DNA of 64,000 nt, taken from assembly GCA_003250975.1 (NCBI GenBank), contig QKIY01000002.1, forward strand, positions 1 to 64,000, in the 5' to 3' direction. The notes below the pieces were generated by a model that was not told where the DNA came from, made no database searches, and worked only from the letters and a program-made list of their open reading frames with translations. The first letter of the stretch is position 1. Each line of letters begins with the position of its first letter. Of this stretch, positions 11,428 to 23,941 are shown piece after piece. Source of the stretch: Gammaproteobacteria bacterium (GTDB taxonomy: Bacteria; Pseudomonadota; Gammaproteobacteria; Eutrophobiales; Eutrophobiaceae). The translations under genes were made by a program, and so were the position numbers.

Positions 11428-12165
11428 ATGAAAAACAGTCCTGTCTTATTAGGCGTCAATATTGATCATGTCGCAACACTCCGGCAGGCGAGATTGACGT
11501 CTTATCCGGATCCGGTGGAAGCTGCCCTGCAGGCAGAACTTGCCGGGGCAGATTCAATCACGCTACATCTTAGAGAAGACCGCAGGCATATACAGGAACA
11601 GGATGTCTATACACTTAAAGAACGCATGACTACCCCTATGAACCTGGAGATGGCTGTAACTGATGAGATGGTGTCTATAGCCGAGCAGGTGAAGCCTGAA
11701 TATTGTTGCCTTGTTCCCGAAAAGCGGCAGGAATTGACAACCGAAGGCGGCCTTGATGTGGTAGGACAGGTGGACCGGATCACCCGTACCTGCCAGCGAC
11801 TGCACGAATCAGGGGTCAGGGTTTCCCTGTTTATCGATGCCGATGAAAGGCAAATCGAGGCATCTGCCAAAGCCGGTGCAGGGGTTATAGAGATTCATAC
11901 CGGCCATTACGCTGATGCTGATAACCGGACAGAGCAACAAAAAGAGCTTGAAAAAATAATACGTGCCACGAAATCCGCAGTATCACTCGGATTGCAGGTA
12001 AACGCCGGCCATGGACTTAATATTGATAATGTGGCCGACATTGCTGCGATTAACGATATTATTGAACTTAATATTGGCCATAGTATTATAGCCCGTTCTG
12101 TATTTCTCGGGATTGGTGGGGCGGTCAGGGAAATTAAACAAATTATCTTGCAGGCGCGGTTATGA
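11428..12165 (+). CDS. pdxJ: Pyridoxine 5'-phosphate synthase
   Basis: [30 protein letters not shown]. Confidence 0.96.
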   Translation: MKNSPVLLGVNIDHVATLRQARLTSYPDPVEAALQAELAGADSITLHLREDRRHIQEQDVYTLKERMTTPMNLEMAVTDEMVSIAEQVKPEYCCLVPEKRQELTTEGGLDVVGQVDRITRTCQRLHESGVRVSLFIDADERQIEASAKAGAGVIEIHTGHYADADNRTEQQKELEKIIRATKSAVSLGLQVNAGHGLNIDNVADIAAINDIIELNIGHSIIARSVFLGIGGAVREIKQIILQARL

Positions 12166-12539
12166 TTCATGGTATTGGTATAGATATCGTTTCTGTTGAA
12201 CGCATCCAGGAAAATTTAACTCGCTATGGTTCACGATTTTCGGAAAGAATACTCAGCAGCAATGAACTGGAAGAATTCACCGCAAACAATTTTCCCGCTC
12301 GTTTTCTGGCCAAGCGTTTCGCTGCAAAAGAAGCGCTTGCTAAGGCTCTGGGAACAGGTTTCAGGGATGGCATGCACCTTAACCAGATCACCGTCGCACA
12401 TGACAGTGAAGGCAGGCCCCAGTTAAGTTGTGAAGGTAAGATCAGTCAGGTTTTATCCGCAAATAATATTCATCATAGTTACCTGAGCCTTTCAGATGAG
12501 AATGAATATGCCTGCGCCGTAGTTGTGCTGGAATATTAG
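12162..12539 (+). CDS. acpS: Holo-ACP synthase
   Basis: [26 protein letters not shown]. Confidence 0.95.
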   Translation: MIHGIGIDIVSVERIQENLTRYGSRFSERILSSNELEEFTANNFPARFLAKRFAAKEALAKALGTGFRDGMHLNQITVAHDSEGRPQLSCEGKISQVLSANNIHHSYLSLSDENEYACAVVVLEY

Positions 12540-12580
12540 TCATAACAATAACTATCAGTAATTAACAACCATCATTATCC

Positions 12581-14161
12581 ATGCCGGACCCGTCAAAAGA
12601 AATTTTAAAGCGCCGTACATTCGCCATAATTTCGCATCCTGATGCGGGAAAAACCACGGTGACCGAGCAACTGTTGTTATATGGCGGAGCCATCCAGATG
12701 GCAGGCACGGTCAAGGCACGCAAGTCGTCCCGTCATGCAACATCCGATTGGATGAAGATGGAAAAAGAGCGGGGTATTTCCATTACCAGTTCAGTAATGC
12801 AGTTTATTTACAAGGACAGGGTTATCAACCTGCTTGATACTCCAGGGCACGCTGATTTTTCCGAGGATACTTACCGGACTTTAACAGCAGTTGATTCTGC
12901 CCTGATGGTAATCGATGTAGCGAAGGGCGTTGAAGAGCGTACAAGGAAGCTGATGGATGTGTGCCGGTTACGAAACACGCCGATTATTACTTTTATCAAC
13001 AAGCTTGACAGGGAAGGCAAGGAACCAATCGAACTACTAGACGAAATTGAGAAGGAGCTCGGTATCAGTTGTGTTCCTCTGACCTGGCCGGCAGGTATGG
13101 GTAGCAGGCTGCAGGGTATATATCACATTAAGGAGGGGTATTTCCGAAAATACGACAAATTCGCTGCGGATCATGGCAAGGAAATTATTAATGATTTTCA
13201 GACTGCTAATATAGAGAGCGAAATGAATTCTGTCAGGGACCACTTGATGGAGGAAATTGAGCTGGTGGAGGGAGCAGGTGTTGATTTCAGTAAAACTGAG
13301 TTCCTGGAAGGAAGACAAACACCAGTGTTTTTCGGTTCAGCATTGCAAAATTTCGGGATTGAGGAATTTCTTAATTACCTAGTCCAACATGCACCTTCAC
13401 CGACTCCAAGGGTTGCTATTGAAAGGCTTGTTGATCCCCAGGAAGAGAAGTTTACAGGTTTTGTATTCAAGATACAGGCAAACATGGATCCGGCACACTT
13501 TGACAGAATTGCCTTTCTGAGAATATGTTCGGGCAACTTCAGGCAAGGCATGAAGATACGCCATGTTAGAATCGGTAGGAACATCCAGCCCTCAAATGTC
13601 CTTACCTTTCTGGCAGGGCAACGTGAGCATACAGAGGAAGCCTGGGCAGGGGATATAATCGGCTTACATAATCATGGCACTATCCAGGTAGGCGATTCAT
13701 TTTCACAAGGAGAAAAAATTACTTTTACTGGCATCCCTTTCTTTGCCCCCGAATTATTTAGACGCGTCAGGTTAAAAGATCCGTTAAAGTCGAAAGCATT
13801 ATTAAAAGGTTTGTTGCAATTGGGAGAAGAAGGCGCTACCCAGGTATTCAGGCCGCTATACAGTAATGAGTTGATACTGGGTGCAGTAGGTGTTTTGCAG
13901 TTTGATGTAGTTGCCTGGCGGTTACAGGAAGAATATAGCGTGAAATGCAGTTACGAAAATATCCCTGTTGTCACGGTGCGGTGGATTGAATGCCAGGATC
14001 AAAAGAAGCTAAAGGAATTCCAGGACAAGTGCGCAAATAACCTTGCAATAGATGGCGGAGAGCGCCTGGCTTATCTTGCGCCTTCCATGGTTAACCTTAA
14101 TCTCACCATGGAGAGATGGCCTGAAATCAGGTTCAATGCCACCTGCGAACACTCCCTGTAA
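12581..14161 (+). CDS. prfC: Peptide chain release factor 3
   Basis: [37 protein letters not shown]. Confidence 0.96.
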   Translation: MPDPSKEILKRRTFAIISHPDAGKTTVTEQLLLYGGAIQMAGTVKARKSSRHATSDWMKMEKERGISITSSVMQFIYKDRVINLLDTPGHADFSEDTYRTLTAVDSALMVIDVAKGVEERTRKLMDVCRLRNTPIITFINKLDREGKEPIELLDEIEKELGISCVPLTWPAGMGSRLQGIYHIKEGYFRKYDKFAADHGKEIINDFQTANIESEMNSVRDHLMEEIELVEGAGVDFSKTEFLEGRQTPVFFGSALQNFGIEEFLNYLVQHAPSPTPRVAIERLVDPQEEKFTGFVFKIQANMDPAHFDRIAFLRICSGNFRQGMKIRHVRIGRNIQPSNVLTFLAGQREHTEEAWAGDIIGLHNHGTIQVGDSFSQGEKITFTGIPFFAPELFRRVRLKDPLKSKALLKGLLQLGEEGATQVFRPLYSNELILGAVGVLQFDVVAWRLQEEYSVKCSYENIPVVTVRWIECQDQKKLKEFQDKCANNLAIDGGERLAYLAPSMVNLNLTMERWPEIRFNATCEHSL

Positions 14162-14183
14162 TGCAGACCATGATCTTCTAGGT

Positions 14184-16472
14184 TCAGTCTTCCCCAACCT
14201 TGTCCAGTATGTCGCTTTGCGTGCCTTCCGGGTTTACAACAACGGGTTTTGCTGATTCGGTTTTGCCCTGCTGTTCAGTATCGAGTGGCTGATTCTCGGC
14301 AGGCTTGTCCTGCGCAGGCGAATAATCAATAGATGTTTGGCTACTCTCTGGACGAACTTCAGGGGTCACATTGACAGTTGATGATTCCGCAAGACTGTTT
14401 ACCTGATCCGGTGAGTTGCTATCCTGTTCAGGGCCAGCGGCAATTAAAGCCCGTCCTGACTCATTTTGATTATTACCATTGACCGTTTCATTGGCACTCG
14501 TTGATTTCTGAGACGGATTTTTCTCCTGGGCAGTTTTCTGGCCCTTGTTCCGGGGATTGTTTTCACTACCCCTGTTCCGGCGCCTTCCGCCCCTGCGGCC
14601 ACGTTTTTGTGACTGGTTAGTGGTATCGTCACCGGCGCCGGTATTTTTATTACGATTTCGTGGCCGTCCACCGGCTTTTTGACTCCGGCCGCTCTTGTCG
14701 CGGTCTGACTTGACCTTGGGTCTATTACTGCCGGTTTGACTAGTGTCAATCTCTTCAGGTTTCCCGGTCTGAATTTCCTTTTCCGGAACACCAAACAGGC
14801 TGCCAAACAGGCGACTGATTAGCCCCCGGGTACTAGCGGGCTTGGCAATTGGTGCCGGGCGGTCCGGTATAATCTGCTTGATTGCGGCCTCTTCAATGCG
14901 GCGCTTCTTCTGTTCCTGTATGGATTCGAGAATCGTCTCTTTTTCTTCCGGTTGAATGTGATAACTGGGCCGCGCATATTCCCTGTTGGAAGCCTCCGAA
15001 AGACGCACACGCTGGACAAGATACTGGGGCGTTTCAAGCGCGGGAGAGGGGACCAGAATAATGTCGACATCATGACGGTGTTCGATGTTGCTGATTGCCT
15101 CACGTTTTTCATTCAACAGGAAAGTTGCAGCATCTGTAGGCAGCTGTGCAATGACCTTGGCTGTCAGGTCCTTCATGGCTTCTTCTTCAATTATGCGAAG
15201 CACGGACAATGCCAGCGATTCGGTCCCCCTTATGGTCCCTTGGCCCTGGCAACGCGGGCATAAAATGTGGCTGGACTCACCCAGGGAAGCGCGCAGGCGC
15301 TGCCTTGACATCTCAAGCAGTCCAAAACGGGAGATCTTGCCTATTTGTACCCTGGCGCGATCCATTTTCAGGTTTTCACGCAGGCAGTTTTCAACCTCAC
15401 GCTGGTTCTGATTGTTCATCATGTCAATAAAATCAATCACGATCAGGCCCCCGAGGTCGCGCAGTCGCAACTGGCGGGCAATTTCCTCAGCCGCCTCAAG
15501 GTTGGTGTTAAGCGCGGTTTCCTCTATATCACCGCCGGCCGTTGAACGGGATGAGTTGATATCAATGGTTACCAAAGCTTCAGTGTGATCAAATACCAGG
15601 GCGCCACCGGATGGCAACCTGACTTCCCTGGAAAAGGCGGATTCAATCTGGCTTTCAATCTGATACCGCGTAAACAGGGGATCCGGTTCATCATAAAGTT
15701 TGAGTTTGGACAGATTCCGCGGCATGACCTGTTGCATGAAATCATAGCCACGCTGGTATACATCCTTGTTATCGATCCAGATCTCCGATACGTCTTTTCT
15801 CAAGTAATCTCGTATGGCGCGGATAATGACCTCACTTTCCTGGTAGATCAGGAAAGGGGCAGGGCGCGCTTCAGCTGCCTTGGAAATGGCTTCCCAGAGA
15901 CTCAACAGGTAATCGAGGTCCCATTGTAACTCTTCACTGGATTTCCCGACGCCGGCTGTACGTAGAATGATTCCCATACCCTGAGGAATATCAAGCTGGC
16001 TCATGGTCTCTCTCGCCTCATTGCGATCATTACCTTCAATCTGCCGGGATACGCCTCCGGCACGGGGGTTGTTTGGCATTAGAACCAGGTACCGGCCTGC
16101 CAGGCTAACGAAGGTGGTCAGGGCGGCGCCCTTGTTGCCACGTTCTTCCTTTTCAACCTGGATAATGAATTCCTGGTCCTGCTTGATCACATCCTTGATG
16201 TTGATCCGGCCACCCTTGGGAAGGTTGGGATCGTTCTTGAAGAGTGAGTGGGCTATTTCCTTGAAGGGCAGGAACCCATGACGTTCCGAACCATAATCAA
16301 TAAAGGCAGCTTCAAGGCTGGGTTCTATGCGAACGACACGGCCCTTGTAGATGTTTGATTTCTTCTGCTCCCTGGTGGTTGACTCAATATCCAGATCATA
16401 GAGCTTCTGGCCATCAACCAAAGCAATACGCAACTCCTCCTGTTGAGTTGCGTTGATAAGCATTCTCTTCAT
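14184..16472 (-). CDS. rne: Ribonuclease E/G family
   Basis: [31 protein letters not shown]1 domain, charged low-complexity C-terminal tail. Confidence 0.95.
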   Translation of the reverse strand: MKRMLINATQQEELRIALVDGQKLYDLDIESTTREQKKSNIYKGRVVRIEPSLEAAFIDYGSERHGFLPFKEIAHSLFKNDPNLPKGGRINIKDVIKQDQEFIIQVEKEERGNKGAALTTFVSLAGRYLVLMPNNPRAGGVSRQIEGNDRNEARETMSQLDIPQGMGIILRTAGVGKSSEELQWDLDYLLSLWEAISKAAEARPAPFLIYQESEVIIRAIRDYLRKDVSEIWIDNKDVYQRGYDFMQQVMPRNLSKLKLYDEPDPLFTRYQIESQIESAFSREVRLPSGGALVFDHTEALVTIDINSSRSTAGGDIEETALNTNLEAAEEIARQLRLRDLGGLIVIDFIDMMNNQNQREVENCLRENLKMDRARVQIGKISRFGLLEMSRQRLRASLGESSHILCPRCQGQGTIRGTESLALSVLRIIEEEAMKDLTAKVIAQLPTDAATFLLNEKREAISNIEHRHDVDIILVPSPALETPQYLVQRVRLSEASNREYARPSYHIQPEEKETILESIQEQKKRRIEEAAIKQIIPDRPAPIAKPASTRGLISRLFGSLFGVPEKEIQTGKPEEIDTSQTGSNRPKVKSDRDKSGRSQKAGGRPRNRNKNTGAGDDTTNQSQKRGRRGGRRRNRGSENNPRNKGQKTAQEKNPSQKSTSANETVNGNNQNESGRALIAAGPEQDSNSPDQVNSLAESSTVNVTPEVRPESSQTSIDYSPAQDKPAENQPLDTEQQGKTESAKPVVVNPEGTQSDILDKVGED

Positions 16473-16889
16473 TGTATTACTGTTCCTTTTCTGCGCTCAT
16501 GACTGCATCATCCTGTCAGTCTCATGTTCAATCTGAAGATTGATAGTAACCGACTGTTTGTGTGCAGGAGCGCGGTGACAGCTCATTCTCTGGGTAGAGC
16601 TATCAATTAAACCCTGTCATTGGCCTGTTGCTTGATATTGCTGACAGCCACAGGCAACTGTTCTGTCTCCACAGGGAACGATCCGGGCATTCTACTGGAG
16701 TGGCGGGATGGGTATCAGCGTGTAATAATCTGCAATGACACCCACGAATGGGCCTGCACCAACTCAGCAGGAGAATCCAGTTAGTTCGTACCTCACCCAA
16801 AGATGAGATTTCTCTACGAATGTCCCCTGAAATCAGGGCGATAATATAACAAGCTTATCAAATTTCGGCAATTGGCAGAAAGATAAAAA

Positions 16890-17837
16890 ATGGGTCGAGA
16901 ACAACAGATCAAATCCTCGGTCGAGCACCTGGTAATTACGGCCGATCAGGCCGGTAGAAGGATTGATAATTATCTTCTGGCCTATCTCAAGGATGTTCCC
17001 AAAACGCGAATATACAGGATGCTGCGCAAGGGAGAAGTTCGTGTTAATCGCTCAAGGGTAAAACAAGATTACAAGTTGATTGAGACGGACGTGGTCCGCA
17101 TCCCACCCATCTTTCATGAACGGGAAATAACGCGGCGTGCTTCTCCTTCTCCCGGCCTGCAGGGCTTGATTTATAACAGTATTCTCTACGAAGACGATAT
17201 GCTGCTGGTCCTCAATAAACCGGCCGGCATGGCCGTTCATTCGGGGACCAATGAGCCGTTTGGGCTTATCGAAATATTGCGTTCCATGAGACCGGTAGAT
17301 GGTTTCCTGGAACTCGTGCACAGGCTTGATAAATCAACCTCGGGTTGCCTACTGATCGCACGCCATCACCGAGTATTACGTAACTTGCATAAGCTATTAA
17401 AAGGGCATCGCATTAAAAAAACCTACCTGGCTCTGTTAAAAGGGAAAATTTCCCGAAATAAATCTGTCTCTCTCTCACTTGCTAAACAAGCATTCCGTTC
17501 GGGCCAGCATCGTGTGCAGGTACACGGTTCAGGCAAGGCTGCTGTTTCACGATTCAAACCCCTGAAACAGTTTGATGGAGCGACCCTGGTACGGGTTGAA
17601 ATCGATACAGGGCGGACCCACCAGATCCGTGTCCATGCTGAGGCCATGGGACACCCTGTTGCAGGGGACGATAAATACGGTGATCGTGAATTCAATAAGA
17701 AGATGAAGCAACTGGGCCTAAAGCGCATGTTTCTGCACGCTGAATCACTCGCGTTCAAGTTACCTGACTACGCGAGACAAATGACCTTCAAGGCCCCGCT
17801 TCCGGAGGATCTGGAAGCGTTTCTGGAAAAATTATAG
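16890..17837 (+). CDS. rluC: 23S rRNA pseudouridine synthase RluC
   Basis: S4 domain; VHRLDKSTSGCLLIAR, GRTHQIRVH. Confidence 0.93.
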   Translation: MGREQQIKSSVEHLVITADQAGRRIDNYLLAYLKDVPKTRIYRMLRKGEVRVNRSRVKQDYKLIETDVVRIPPIFHEREITRRASPSPGLQGLIYNSILYEDDMLLVLNKPAGMAVHSGTNEPFGLIEILRSMRPVDGFLELVHRLDKSTSGCLLIARHHRVLRNLHKLLKGHRIKKTYLALLKGKISRNKSVSLSLAKQAFRSGQHRVQVHGSGKAAVSRFKPLKQFDGATLVRVEIDTGRTHQIRVHAEAMGHPVAGDDKYGDREFNKKMKQLGLKRMFLHAESLAFKLPDYARQMTFKAPLPEDLEAFLEKL

Positions 17838-17852
17838 GCGCAGCGGACATCC

Positions 17853-18518
17853 ATGCGCAGGCTCGAGATCAACTTACTGGTATTTGACTGGGATGGCACG
17901 CTTGCCGATACCGCAGCCTGTATCGTCACGGCCATGCAGACTGCAATCACGGCTTGCGGTTATCCCGCCAGGGATGATCGGGCGATTCGGGATGTCATTG
18001 GCCTCGGCCTGGAGGAGGCTTCGCATACCCTTTACCCCGAACTCGGGGTAGCAGAGAGACTGACGTTAACAGAAACATACCGGCGTATCTATGTCCGGCA
18101 GAACCGTGGTAAAACCAATCTTTTTTCGGGCGTGGACAGGCTGCTGGATAACCTCAATCAACTTGATTACCTCCTTGCGATCGCCACAGGCAAGAGTCGC
18201 AAGGGGCTTGAGCATTCATTGCAGGAAACCGGGCTCGTAGGTCTGTTTCATGCCTCACGGTGTGCGGATGAGACACTTTCAAAACCACATCCTATGATGT
18301 TAAGGGAAATTATGGATGAGTTGTCCGTAGAACCGGAAAACACTCTCATGATTGGTGATAGCCAGCATGATTTACAGATGGCGGGGAATGCCGGTGTGCA
18401 GGCCCTGGCAGTAAGCTACGGCACACAAAGCAAGGCAGATTTGCTAAAATACGACCCGTTGGCCTGCCTGGATAGTCCGGAAGGTATACTTGATTGGCTG
18501 GTCAACGGGATACAATGA
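17853..18518 (+). CDS. HAD-superfamily phosphatase (Gph-like)
   Basis: VFDWDGTLADT, GDSQHDLQMAGNAG. Confidence 0.88.
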   Translation: MRRLEINLLVFDWDGTLADTAACIVTAMQTAITACGYPARDDRAIRDVIGLGLEEASHTLYPELGVAERLTLTETYRRIYVRQNRGKTNLFSGVDRLLDNLNQLDYLLAIATGKSRKGLEHSLQETGLVGLFHASRCADETLSKPHPMMLREIMDELSVEPENTLMIGDSQHDLQMAGNAGVQALAVSYGTQSKADLLKYDPLACLDSPEGILDWLVNGIQ

Positions 18519-18530
18519 GGTAACTAAATA

Positions 18531-19478
18531 ATGGAAACTACATCATCCGCCAGTAATTCAACTCGCATGGATCAGGATATCGTCAATCGCATCGCCCAAG
18601 AGGCCGTGGCCGAACAGAGGCGTGCCCGCCGTTGGGGCATTTTTTTCAAGTTTTTCTTTGCAGCCTATCTGTTGCTCTTTTTAATCATTTACCTGCCAGT
18701 CGACTGGCGTGAAGCCGGGATTACCGGAGAAAAACATTCGGCACTGGTGGATATAGAGGGCGTTATATCGAATGATGCACTTGCGAGTGCGGATTATATA
18801 GTGACAGGTCTGCGTGCTGCGTTTGAAGATTCCAATACAGCCGGTGTAATTCTGCGTATAAACAGTCCTGGAGGTAGCCCCGTACAGGCGGCTTATGTTA
18901 ACAGTGAGATCAAACGACTGAAGGGACTGTACCCTGATATCCCCCTCTATGCTGTGATCTCTGACGTCTGTGCATCAGGTGGCTATTATATTGCAGCCGC
19001 TGCTGACGAAATCTATGCCAATGAGTCCAGTATCGTCGGATCGATCGGCGTGGTGATGTCGAGCTTCGGTTTTGTTGATGCGATGGAAAAACTAGGCATA
19101 GAAAGGCGATTGTTGCATGCTGGAGAAAATAAGGGCTTTCTCGATCCCTTTTCCCCCCTGAAACAGGAGGAAGTGAAACATATCAACAAGCTCCTGATGG
19201 ATGTGCACCAGCAATTTATTACTGTAGTCAAGGAGGGCAGGGGGGAGCGCCTGAAAGAGGATGAAAATATCTTTTCCGGATTAATCTGGACAGGAAAGCA
19301 ATCTCTCGAGCTCGGGCTTGTCGACGGCATGGGCAGCGCAAGCTATGTGGCCCGTGAAGTAATAGGGGCAGAAGACATTGTTGACTATACAAAGCGGGAG
19401 GACTTTCTTGATATCTTTGCCAAGCAGATTGGGACAGCAGTAGCCAGGACCCTGGGCGAAAAATTTCAATTACAGTAA
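18531..19478 (+). CDS. sppA: S49 family signal peptide peptidase SppA
   Basis: INSPGGSPVQAAYV, CASGGYYIAAAAD, GSIGVV. Confidence 0.93.
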   Translation: METTSSASNSTRMDQDIVNRIAQEAVAEQRRARRWGIFFKFFFAAYLLLFLIIYLPVDWREAGITGEKHSALVDIEGVISNDALASADYIVTGLRAAFEDSNTAGVILRINSPGGSPVQAAYVNSEIKRLKGLYPDIPLYAVISDVCASGGYYIAAAADEIYANESSIVGSIGVVMSSFGFVDAMEKLGIERRLLHAGENKGFLDPFSPLKQEEVKHINKLLMDVHQQFITVVKEGRGERLKEDENIFSGLIWTGKQSLELGLVDGMGSASYVAREVIGAEDIVDYTKREDFLDIFAKQIGTAVARTLGEKFQLQ

Positions 19479-19479
19479 G

Positions 19480-20079
19480 TCAGGGAATCTTTATTCCCTG
19501 GGCCCTCAGCATCTCTGACAACCTGATGAGGGGAAGTCCAATGAGCGCCGTTGGGTCAGTACCTTCCATTTTTTCCAGCAGGGCGATACCCAGTCGTTCT
19601 GACCTGAAACTTCCTGCGCATTGGTACGGCCTCTCTATATCAAGGTAGCGGATAATCTCTTCCGGGCTCAGTCTGCGAAAGGTCACCCGAAAGGAAATAC
19701 AATCCGTCCGGGCCACCTCCGTCGCACTGTTGATTACGCACAAGCCGGTGAGGAATTCCACTGTCTGGCCACTAAGCCGGCTTAATTGTGATACTGCAAC
19801 ATCGTGAGTGCCGGGCTTACCCAGGATCTCATTATTTAATACCAGGCATTGATCTGAACCAATGACAATGGCATCCTGGTATTTTTCAGCTATCTTTTCC
19901 GCCTTTTGCCGGGCCAGGCGCTTTACCATATCCTCTGCAGGCTCCCCAGCCTGGGCTGATTCATCTATATCAGGGCTTTCACATATAAACCCCAGGGATA
20001 ATCGTTCCAGCAATTCGCGCCGGTAAGGAGATGAGGAGGCAAGGATCAGCTTAAGATTGTCCGGTCTTATTTTTGTCAT
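19480..20079 (-). CDS. maf: Maf-like nucleotide pyrophosphatase (YceF)
   Basis: LKLILASSSPYRRELLERL, IGSDQ. Confidence 0.93.
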   Translation of the reverse strand: MTKIRPDNLKLILASSSPYRRELLERLSLGFICESPDIDESAQAGEPAEDMVKRLARQKAEKIAEKYQDAIVIGSDQCLVLNNEILGKPGTHDVAVSQLSRLSGQTVEFLTGLCVINSATEVARTDCISFRVTFRRLSPEEIIRYLDIERPYQCAGSFRSERLGIALLEKMEGTDPTALIGLPLIRLSEMLRAQGIKIP

Positions 20080-20157
20080 AGTGACTGAAAAAACTCGCCT
20101 ATGTATATGATTAAATTACTTATAAATTAATAGCTTATATCGATAATCAGCGGTATT

Positions 20158-20727
20158 TTGACAGTCGCCTGCCGCATAGCTAAACTTTGCCGCCTAATGC
20201 AACCTGACTTGCCGCATATTATTGAGCCGACCCGGCTTGCCAGGGCGGGTCAAACACTTGCCGGGCAGTATGCTATAGAAGAAATGTCGCGGCTAGGGGA
20301 AAGGCTCTTTGACAAATCCGGCCTTGCAGATTTCAGGCTGGAATTCGAGCGGGATGAAGAACTGGACATAACCTTCATTACCGGTGAAATTTCAGCAAAA
20401 GTCAGCATGATATGCCAGCGATGTCTTGAACCCATGACACTGGCCTTGAAATGTCCGGTCTATCTCGGTGTGATAAACAATTCGGTAGACTTGTCTATCC
20501 TGCCTGATAGTTGTGAACCGCTCTATGAAGATGATAGCCCGGTTTCATTGCGAGACCTGGTAGAGGATGAGTTGATTCTGGCATTACCCTTGTCAGCAAT
20601 GCACGAAATGGTTGATTGTGAAGCGGGTGGACTACTAAATGAGGTAAACAAGTCAGTTAAAGAGAGTCCGTTCTCGGTCCTCAAGACACTGGTGAAAAAC
20701 CAGACGAATAACAACAGGAGAAGATAA
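20158..20727 (+). CDS. yceD: YceD family 23S rRNA accumulation protein (DUF177)
   Basis: [10 protein letters not shown]; directly upstream of rpmF. Confidence 0.9.
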   Translation: MTVACRIAKLCRLMQPDLPHIIEPTRLARAGQTLAGQYAIEEMSRLGERLFDKSGLADFRLEFERDEELDITFITGEISAKVSMICQRCLEPMTLALKCPVYLGVINNSVDLSILPDSCEPLYEDDSPVSLRDLVEDELILALPLSAMHEMVDCEAGGLLNEVNKSVKESPFSVLKTLVKNQTNNNRRR

Positions 20728-20732
20728 ACATC

Positions 20733-20918
20733 ATGGCCGTTCAAAAATCCAAAAAATCCACTTCACGTCGTGGCATGCGCCGTTCGCATGATTCCCTGGC
20801 TGAACCAAGTCTGTCTATAGAGCAAACTACAGGCGAAGTTCACAGAAGGCATCATATTAGTACAGATGGTTATTATCGTGGCCGCAAGGTTCTCGAAACA
20901 AAAGAAGATATAGACTAG
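20733..20918 (+). CDS. rpmF: 50S ribosomal protein L32
   Basis: [20 protein letters not shown]. Confidence 0.97.
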   Translation: MAVQKSKKSTSRRGMRRSHDSLAEPSLSIEQTTGEVHRRHHISTDGYYRGRKVLETKEDID

Positions 20919-20984
20919 TCAACGCGCACTATTTCCGGTAAATAAGAGCCTTTTAATCCGGCTGTAGCTGCAGCAGAACCTACC

Positions 20985-21998
20985 TTGAAAATTACACTTG
21001 CCCTAGATGCCATGGGAGGAGACCACGGTCCTGAAGAGATCGTGCCTGCTGCTCTGCATGTACTCAAGAAACATGAAAACCTGGAACTGATTCTCGTTGG
21101 TCTTGAGGATCAGGTAAAACCTATTCTGGAAAAACACCATGCCCAGGATCATGAACGAATCAATGTCAGGCACACCTCTCAAGTCGTGGAGATGCATGAA
21201 CTTCCATCCCTTGCATTACGTAATAAGAAAGATTCCTCAATGCGGGTGGCTATCAATCTGGTGAAGGATGGCACGGCAAAAGCCTGTGTCAGCGCAGGCA
21301 ATACCGGTGCTCTGATGGCTACCGCACGATTTGTACTGAAAATGCTGCCGGGTATTGATCGGCCCGCGATCTGTACTACTATGCCCGGCATTCATGGATC
21401 GACCCACCTGCTGGACCTAGGAGCCAATGTCGATTCTTCTTCAGAACAGTTATTCCAGTTTGCAGTCATGGGCTCGGAACTAACCAGCGCCGTCTGTAAT
21501 ATTCCCAGACCCAGCGTCGCACTTCTTAATGTCGGTGCAGAGGAGATCAAGGGTAATGACCGTGTCAAGCAAGCTGCCACATTGTTGAATGAAAGCCATC
21601 TTAACTATATCGGTTTTGTCGAGGGCAATGACATCTATACAGGCAAGGCGGACGTCATCGTTTGTGACGGTTTTGTAGGTAACATCGCTCTCAAGGCTAG
21701 TGAGGGAGTTGCAGCATTACTAATGCATCACGCCAGGTTACAGTTCAAGAGTTCACTCTATGGCAAGTTTGCTGCGCTGGTCAGCATGCCCATATTAAAG
21801 GCCATACGTAAGAAAATTGATCCCCGGCATTATAATGGGGCAAGCCTTCTCGGGCTGCGCGGCATTGTTATCAAGAGTCATGGCAGTGCTGACAGGGTTT
21901 CTTTTGCCCATGCTATTGAAGAGGCTATGTTGGAAGTAGAAAAGAACGTGCCCGCCAGAATCACGACCCAACTTGAAATGCTTTTTCCAGATGGATAG
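20985..21998 (+). CDS. plsX: Phosphate acyltransferase PlsX
   Basis: LALDAMGGDHGPEEIVPAAL; TTG start. Confidence 0.96.
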   Translation: MKITLALDAMGGDHGPEEIVPAALHVLKKHENLELILVGLEDQVKPILEKHHAQDHERINVRHTSQVVEMHELPSLALRNKKDSSMRVAINLVKDGTAKACVSAGNTGALMATARFVLKMLPGIDRPAICTTMPGIHGSTHLLDLGANVDSSSEQLFQFAVMGSELTSAVCNIPRPSVALLNVGAEEIKGNDRVKQAATLLNESHLNYIGFVEGNDIYTGKADVIVCDGFVGNIALKASEGVAALLMHHARLQFKSSLYGKFAALVSMPILKAIRKKIDPRHYNGASLLGLRGIVIKSHGSADRVSFAHAIEEAMLEVEKNVPARITTQLEMLFPDG

Positions 21999-22004
21999 CA
22001 AACG

Positions 22005-22973
22005 GTGATTTATTCAAGAATAACAGGCACCGGAAGTTACTTGCCGGAAAGGGTAATGACCAATGCTGAACTGGAACGCATGGTCGATACCACTGATGAA
22101 TGGATAAAGGCCCGTACCGGTATCAGTGAACGACATATTGCAGCAGAAGGTGAAACTACCTGTGACATGGCCGAACAGGCCGCCAGGCGCGCCATGGAGG
22201 CAGCAAACGTTTCACTTGATCAGATAGATTTGATTATTATCGGCACAACTACCCCGGATGTTATCTTCCCCAGTACGGCATGCCTGTTGCAAAAGAAACT
22301 GGATATTCATGGTTGTCCCGCTTTTGACATCCAGGCAGTCTGCACCGGCTTTATCTATGCCCTGACAATTGCTGAAAAATTTATCCAGACAGGATCAGCG
22401 AAGACGGCGCTAGTAATCGGCGCGGAGACCATGTCACGAATCATCGACTGGACTGATCGAAGCACCTGTGTCCTGTTTGGCGATGGTGCAGGTGCCGTTA
22501 TACTCCAGGCCGGTGACGAGCCCGGCATCCTTTCCTCTCATATCTATGCCGATGGTGAATATGAGGACCTGTTAAATGTTCCTGCGGGGATTTCACACAA
22601 CTCAGAACGATTCAAGGATGGGACCGCATTTGTCGAAATGCAGGGTAACGAAGTATTCAAGGTGGCAGTCAACACGCTGGGGAGGATCGTGGATGAGACT
22701 CTGGCACATAACAAGCTTGGGAAAAAAGACATCGACTGGCTGGTGCCTCACCAAGCCAATACCCGGATTATTTCTGCTACGGCAAAAAAGCTCGATATGC
22801 CGATGAACAAGGTGGTATTAACGGTGGATAAGCATGGCAACACCTCTGCCGCATCAGTTCCCTTGGCGCTTGATACCGCCGTGCGTGATGGACGCATCAA
22901 GCGGGGAGACACCCTGTTACTTGAGGCCTTTGGTGGCGGATTTACCTGGGGTGCGACACTGATTAATTATTAA
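22005..22973 (+). CDS. fabH: Beta-ketoacyl-ACP synthase III
   Basis: [31 protein letters not shown]. Confidence 0.97.
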   Translation: MIYSRITGTGSYLPERVMTNAELERMVDTTDEWIKARTGISERHIAAEGETTCDMAEQAARRAMEAANVSLDQIDLIIIGTTTPDVIFPSTACLLQKKLDIHGCPAFDIQAVCTGFIYALTIAEKFIQTGSAKTALVIGAETMSRIIDWTDRSTCVLFGDGAGAVILQAGDEPGILSSHIYADGEYEDLLNVPAGISHNSERFKDGTAFVEMQGNEVFKVAVNTLGRIVDETLAHNKLGKKDIDWLVPHQANTRIISATAKKLDMPMNKVVLTVDKHGNTSAASVPLALDTAVRDGRIKRGDTLLLEAFGGGFTWGATLINY

Positions 22974-22993
22974 AAAAGTAGAGCAGAAATATC

Positions 22994-23941
22994 ATGTCTT
23001 TTGCATTTGTTTTTCCTGGTCAGGGGTCACAAACAGTCGGAATGTTATCCGAACTGGCCGAAAAATATCCCCAGGTTTTGGCAACCTACCAAAACGCATC
23101 GGAAGTCCTGGGTTTTGACCTCTGGGAAATGACCCGTAACGGACCTGAAGAGGTGCTGAACATGACAGCCAATACCCAGCCGGCCCTGCTGACCGCCGGT
23201 GTTTCCACCTGGCGGCTGTGGCAGGAAGAAGGTGGTCCCTCACCGGCTATTATGGCCGGCCATAGCCTGGGGGAATACACTGCCCTGGTCTGTTCGGGTG
23301 TTATGAAATTTGAAGACGCCGTGTCAGTAGTCGCTGATCGTGGCCGTTATATGCAGGAAGCGGTACCAGAAGGAATGGGCAGCATGGCGGCTATCCTAGG
23401 CATGGATAATGAAAAACTGGATGCGATCTGTGAAGAGATGGCCCAGGGACAGATTGTCTCTGCCGCCAATTTCAATTCCGAGGGTCAAGTTGTAATCGCC
23501 GGTCACAAGGAGGCGGTAAATCGGGTTGTGGAAGCCGCAACCTCTGCCGGCGCCAAACGGTCAGTGGTACTGCCGGTTAGCGTCCCTTCGCATTGTGCCC
23601 TCATGCGGGATGCTGCAGACAGACTTGCTAACCGGCTTGCGTCAATTGAGCTGTCCCTCGGTGATATACCTGTGTTGCATAATGTGGATGTGACCGCAAA
23701 GACAGAACCCGAAGCCATTAAACAGGCCCTGGTGGCACAACTCTATATGCCGGTCCGCTGGGTAGAGATTGTCCAGGCTATGGCTGCACAAGGCGTTCAA
23801 CAGATTATAGAATGCGGTCCCGGCAAGGTCCTTTGTGGTTTGATTAAAAGGATTGACCGGAATCTGGGCGCATTACCCATACTTGATCCCGATACGCTCC
23901 AAAAGACACTGGCAAGTGTAACCGGCGAGGGGAAAAATTGA
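22994..23941 (+). CDS. fabD: Malonyl-CoA:ACP transacylase
   Basis: FVFPGQGSQTVGM, GHSLGEYTALV. Confidence 0.97.
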   Translation: MSFAFVFPGQGSQTVGMLSELAEKYPQVLATYQNASEVLGFDLWEMTRNGPEEVLNMTANTQPALLTAGVSTWRLWQEEGGPSPAIMAGHSLGEYTALVCSGVMKFEDAVSVVADRGRYMQEAVPEGMGSMAAILGMDNEKLDAICEEMAQGQIVSAANFNSEGQVVIAGHKEAVNRVVEAATSAGAKRSVVLPVSVPSHCALMRDAADRLANRLASIELSLGDIPVLHNVDVTAKTEPEAIKQALVAQLYMPVRWVEIVQAMAAQGVQQIIECGPGKVLCGLIKRIDRNLGALPILDPDTLQKTLASVTGEGKN

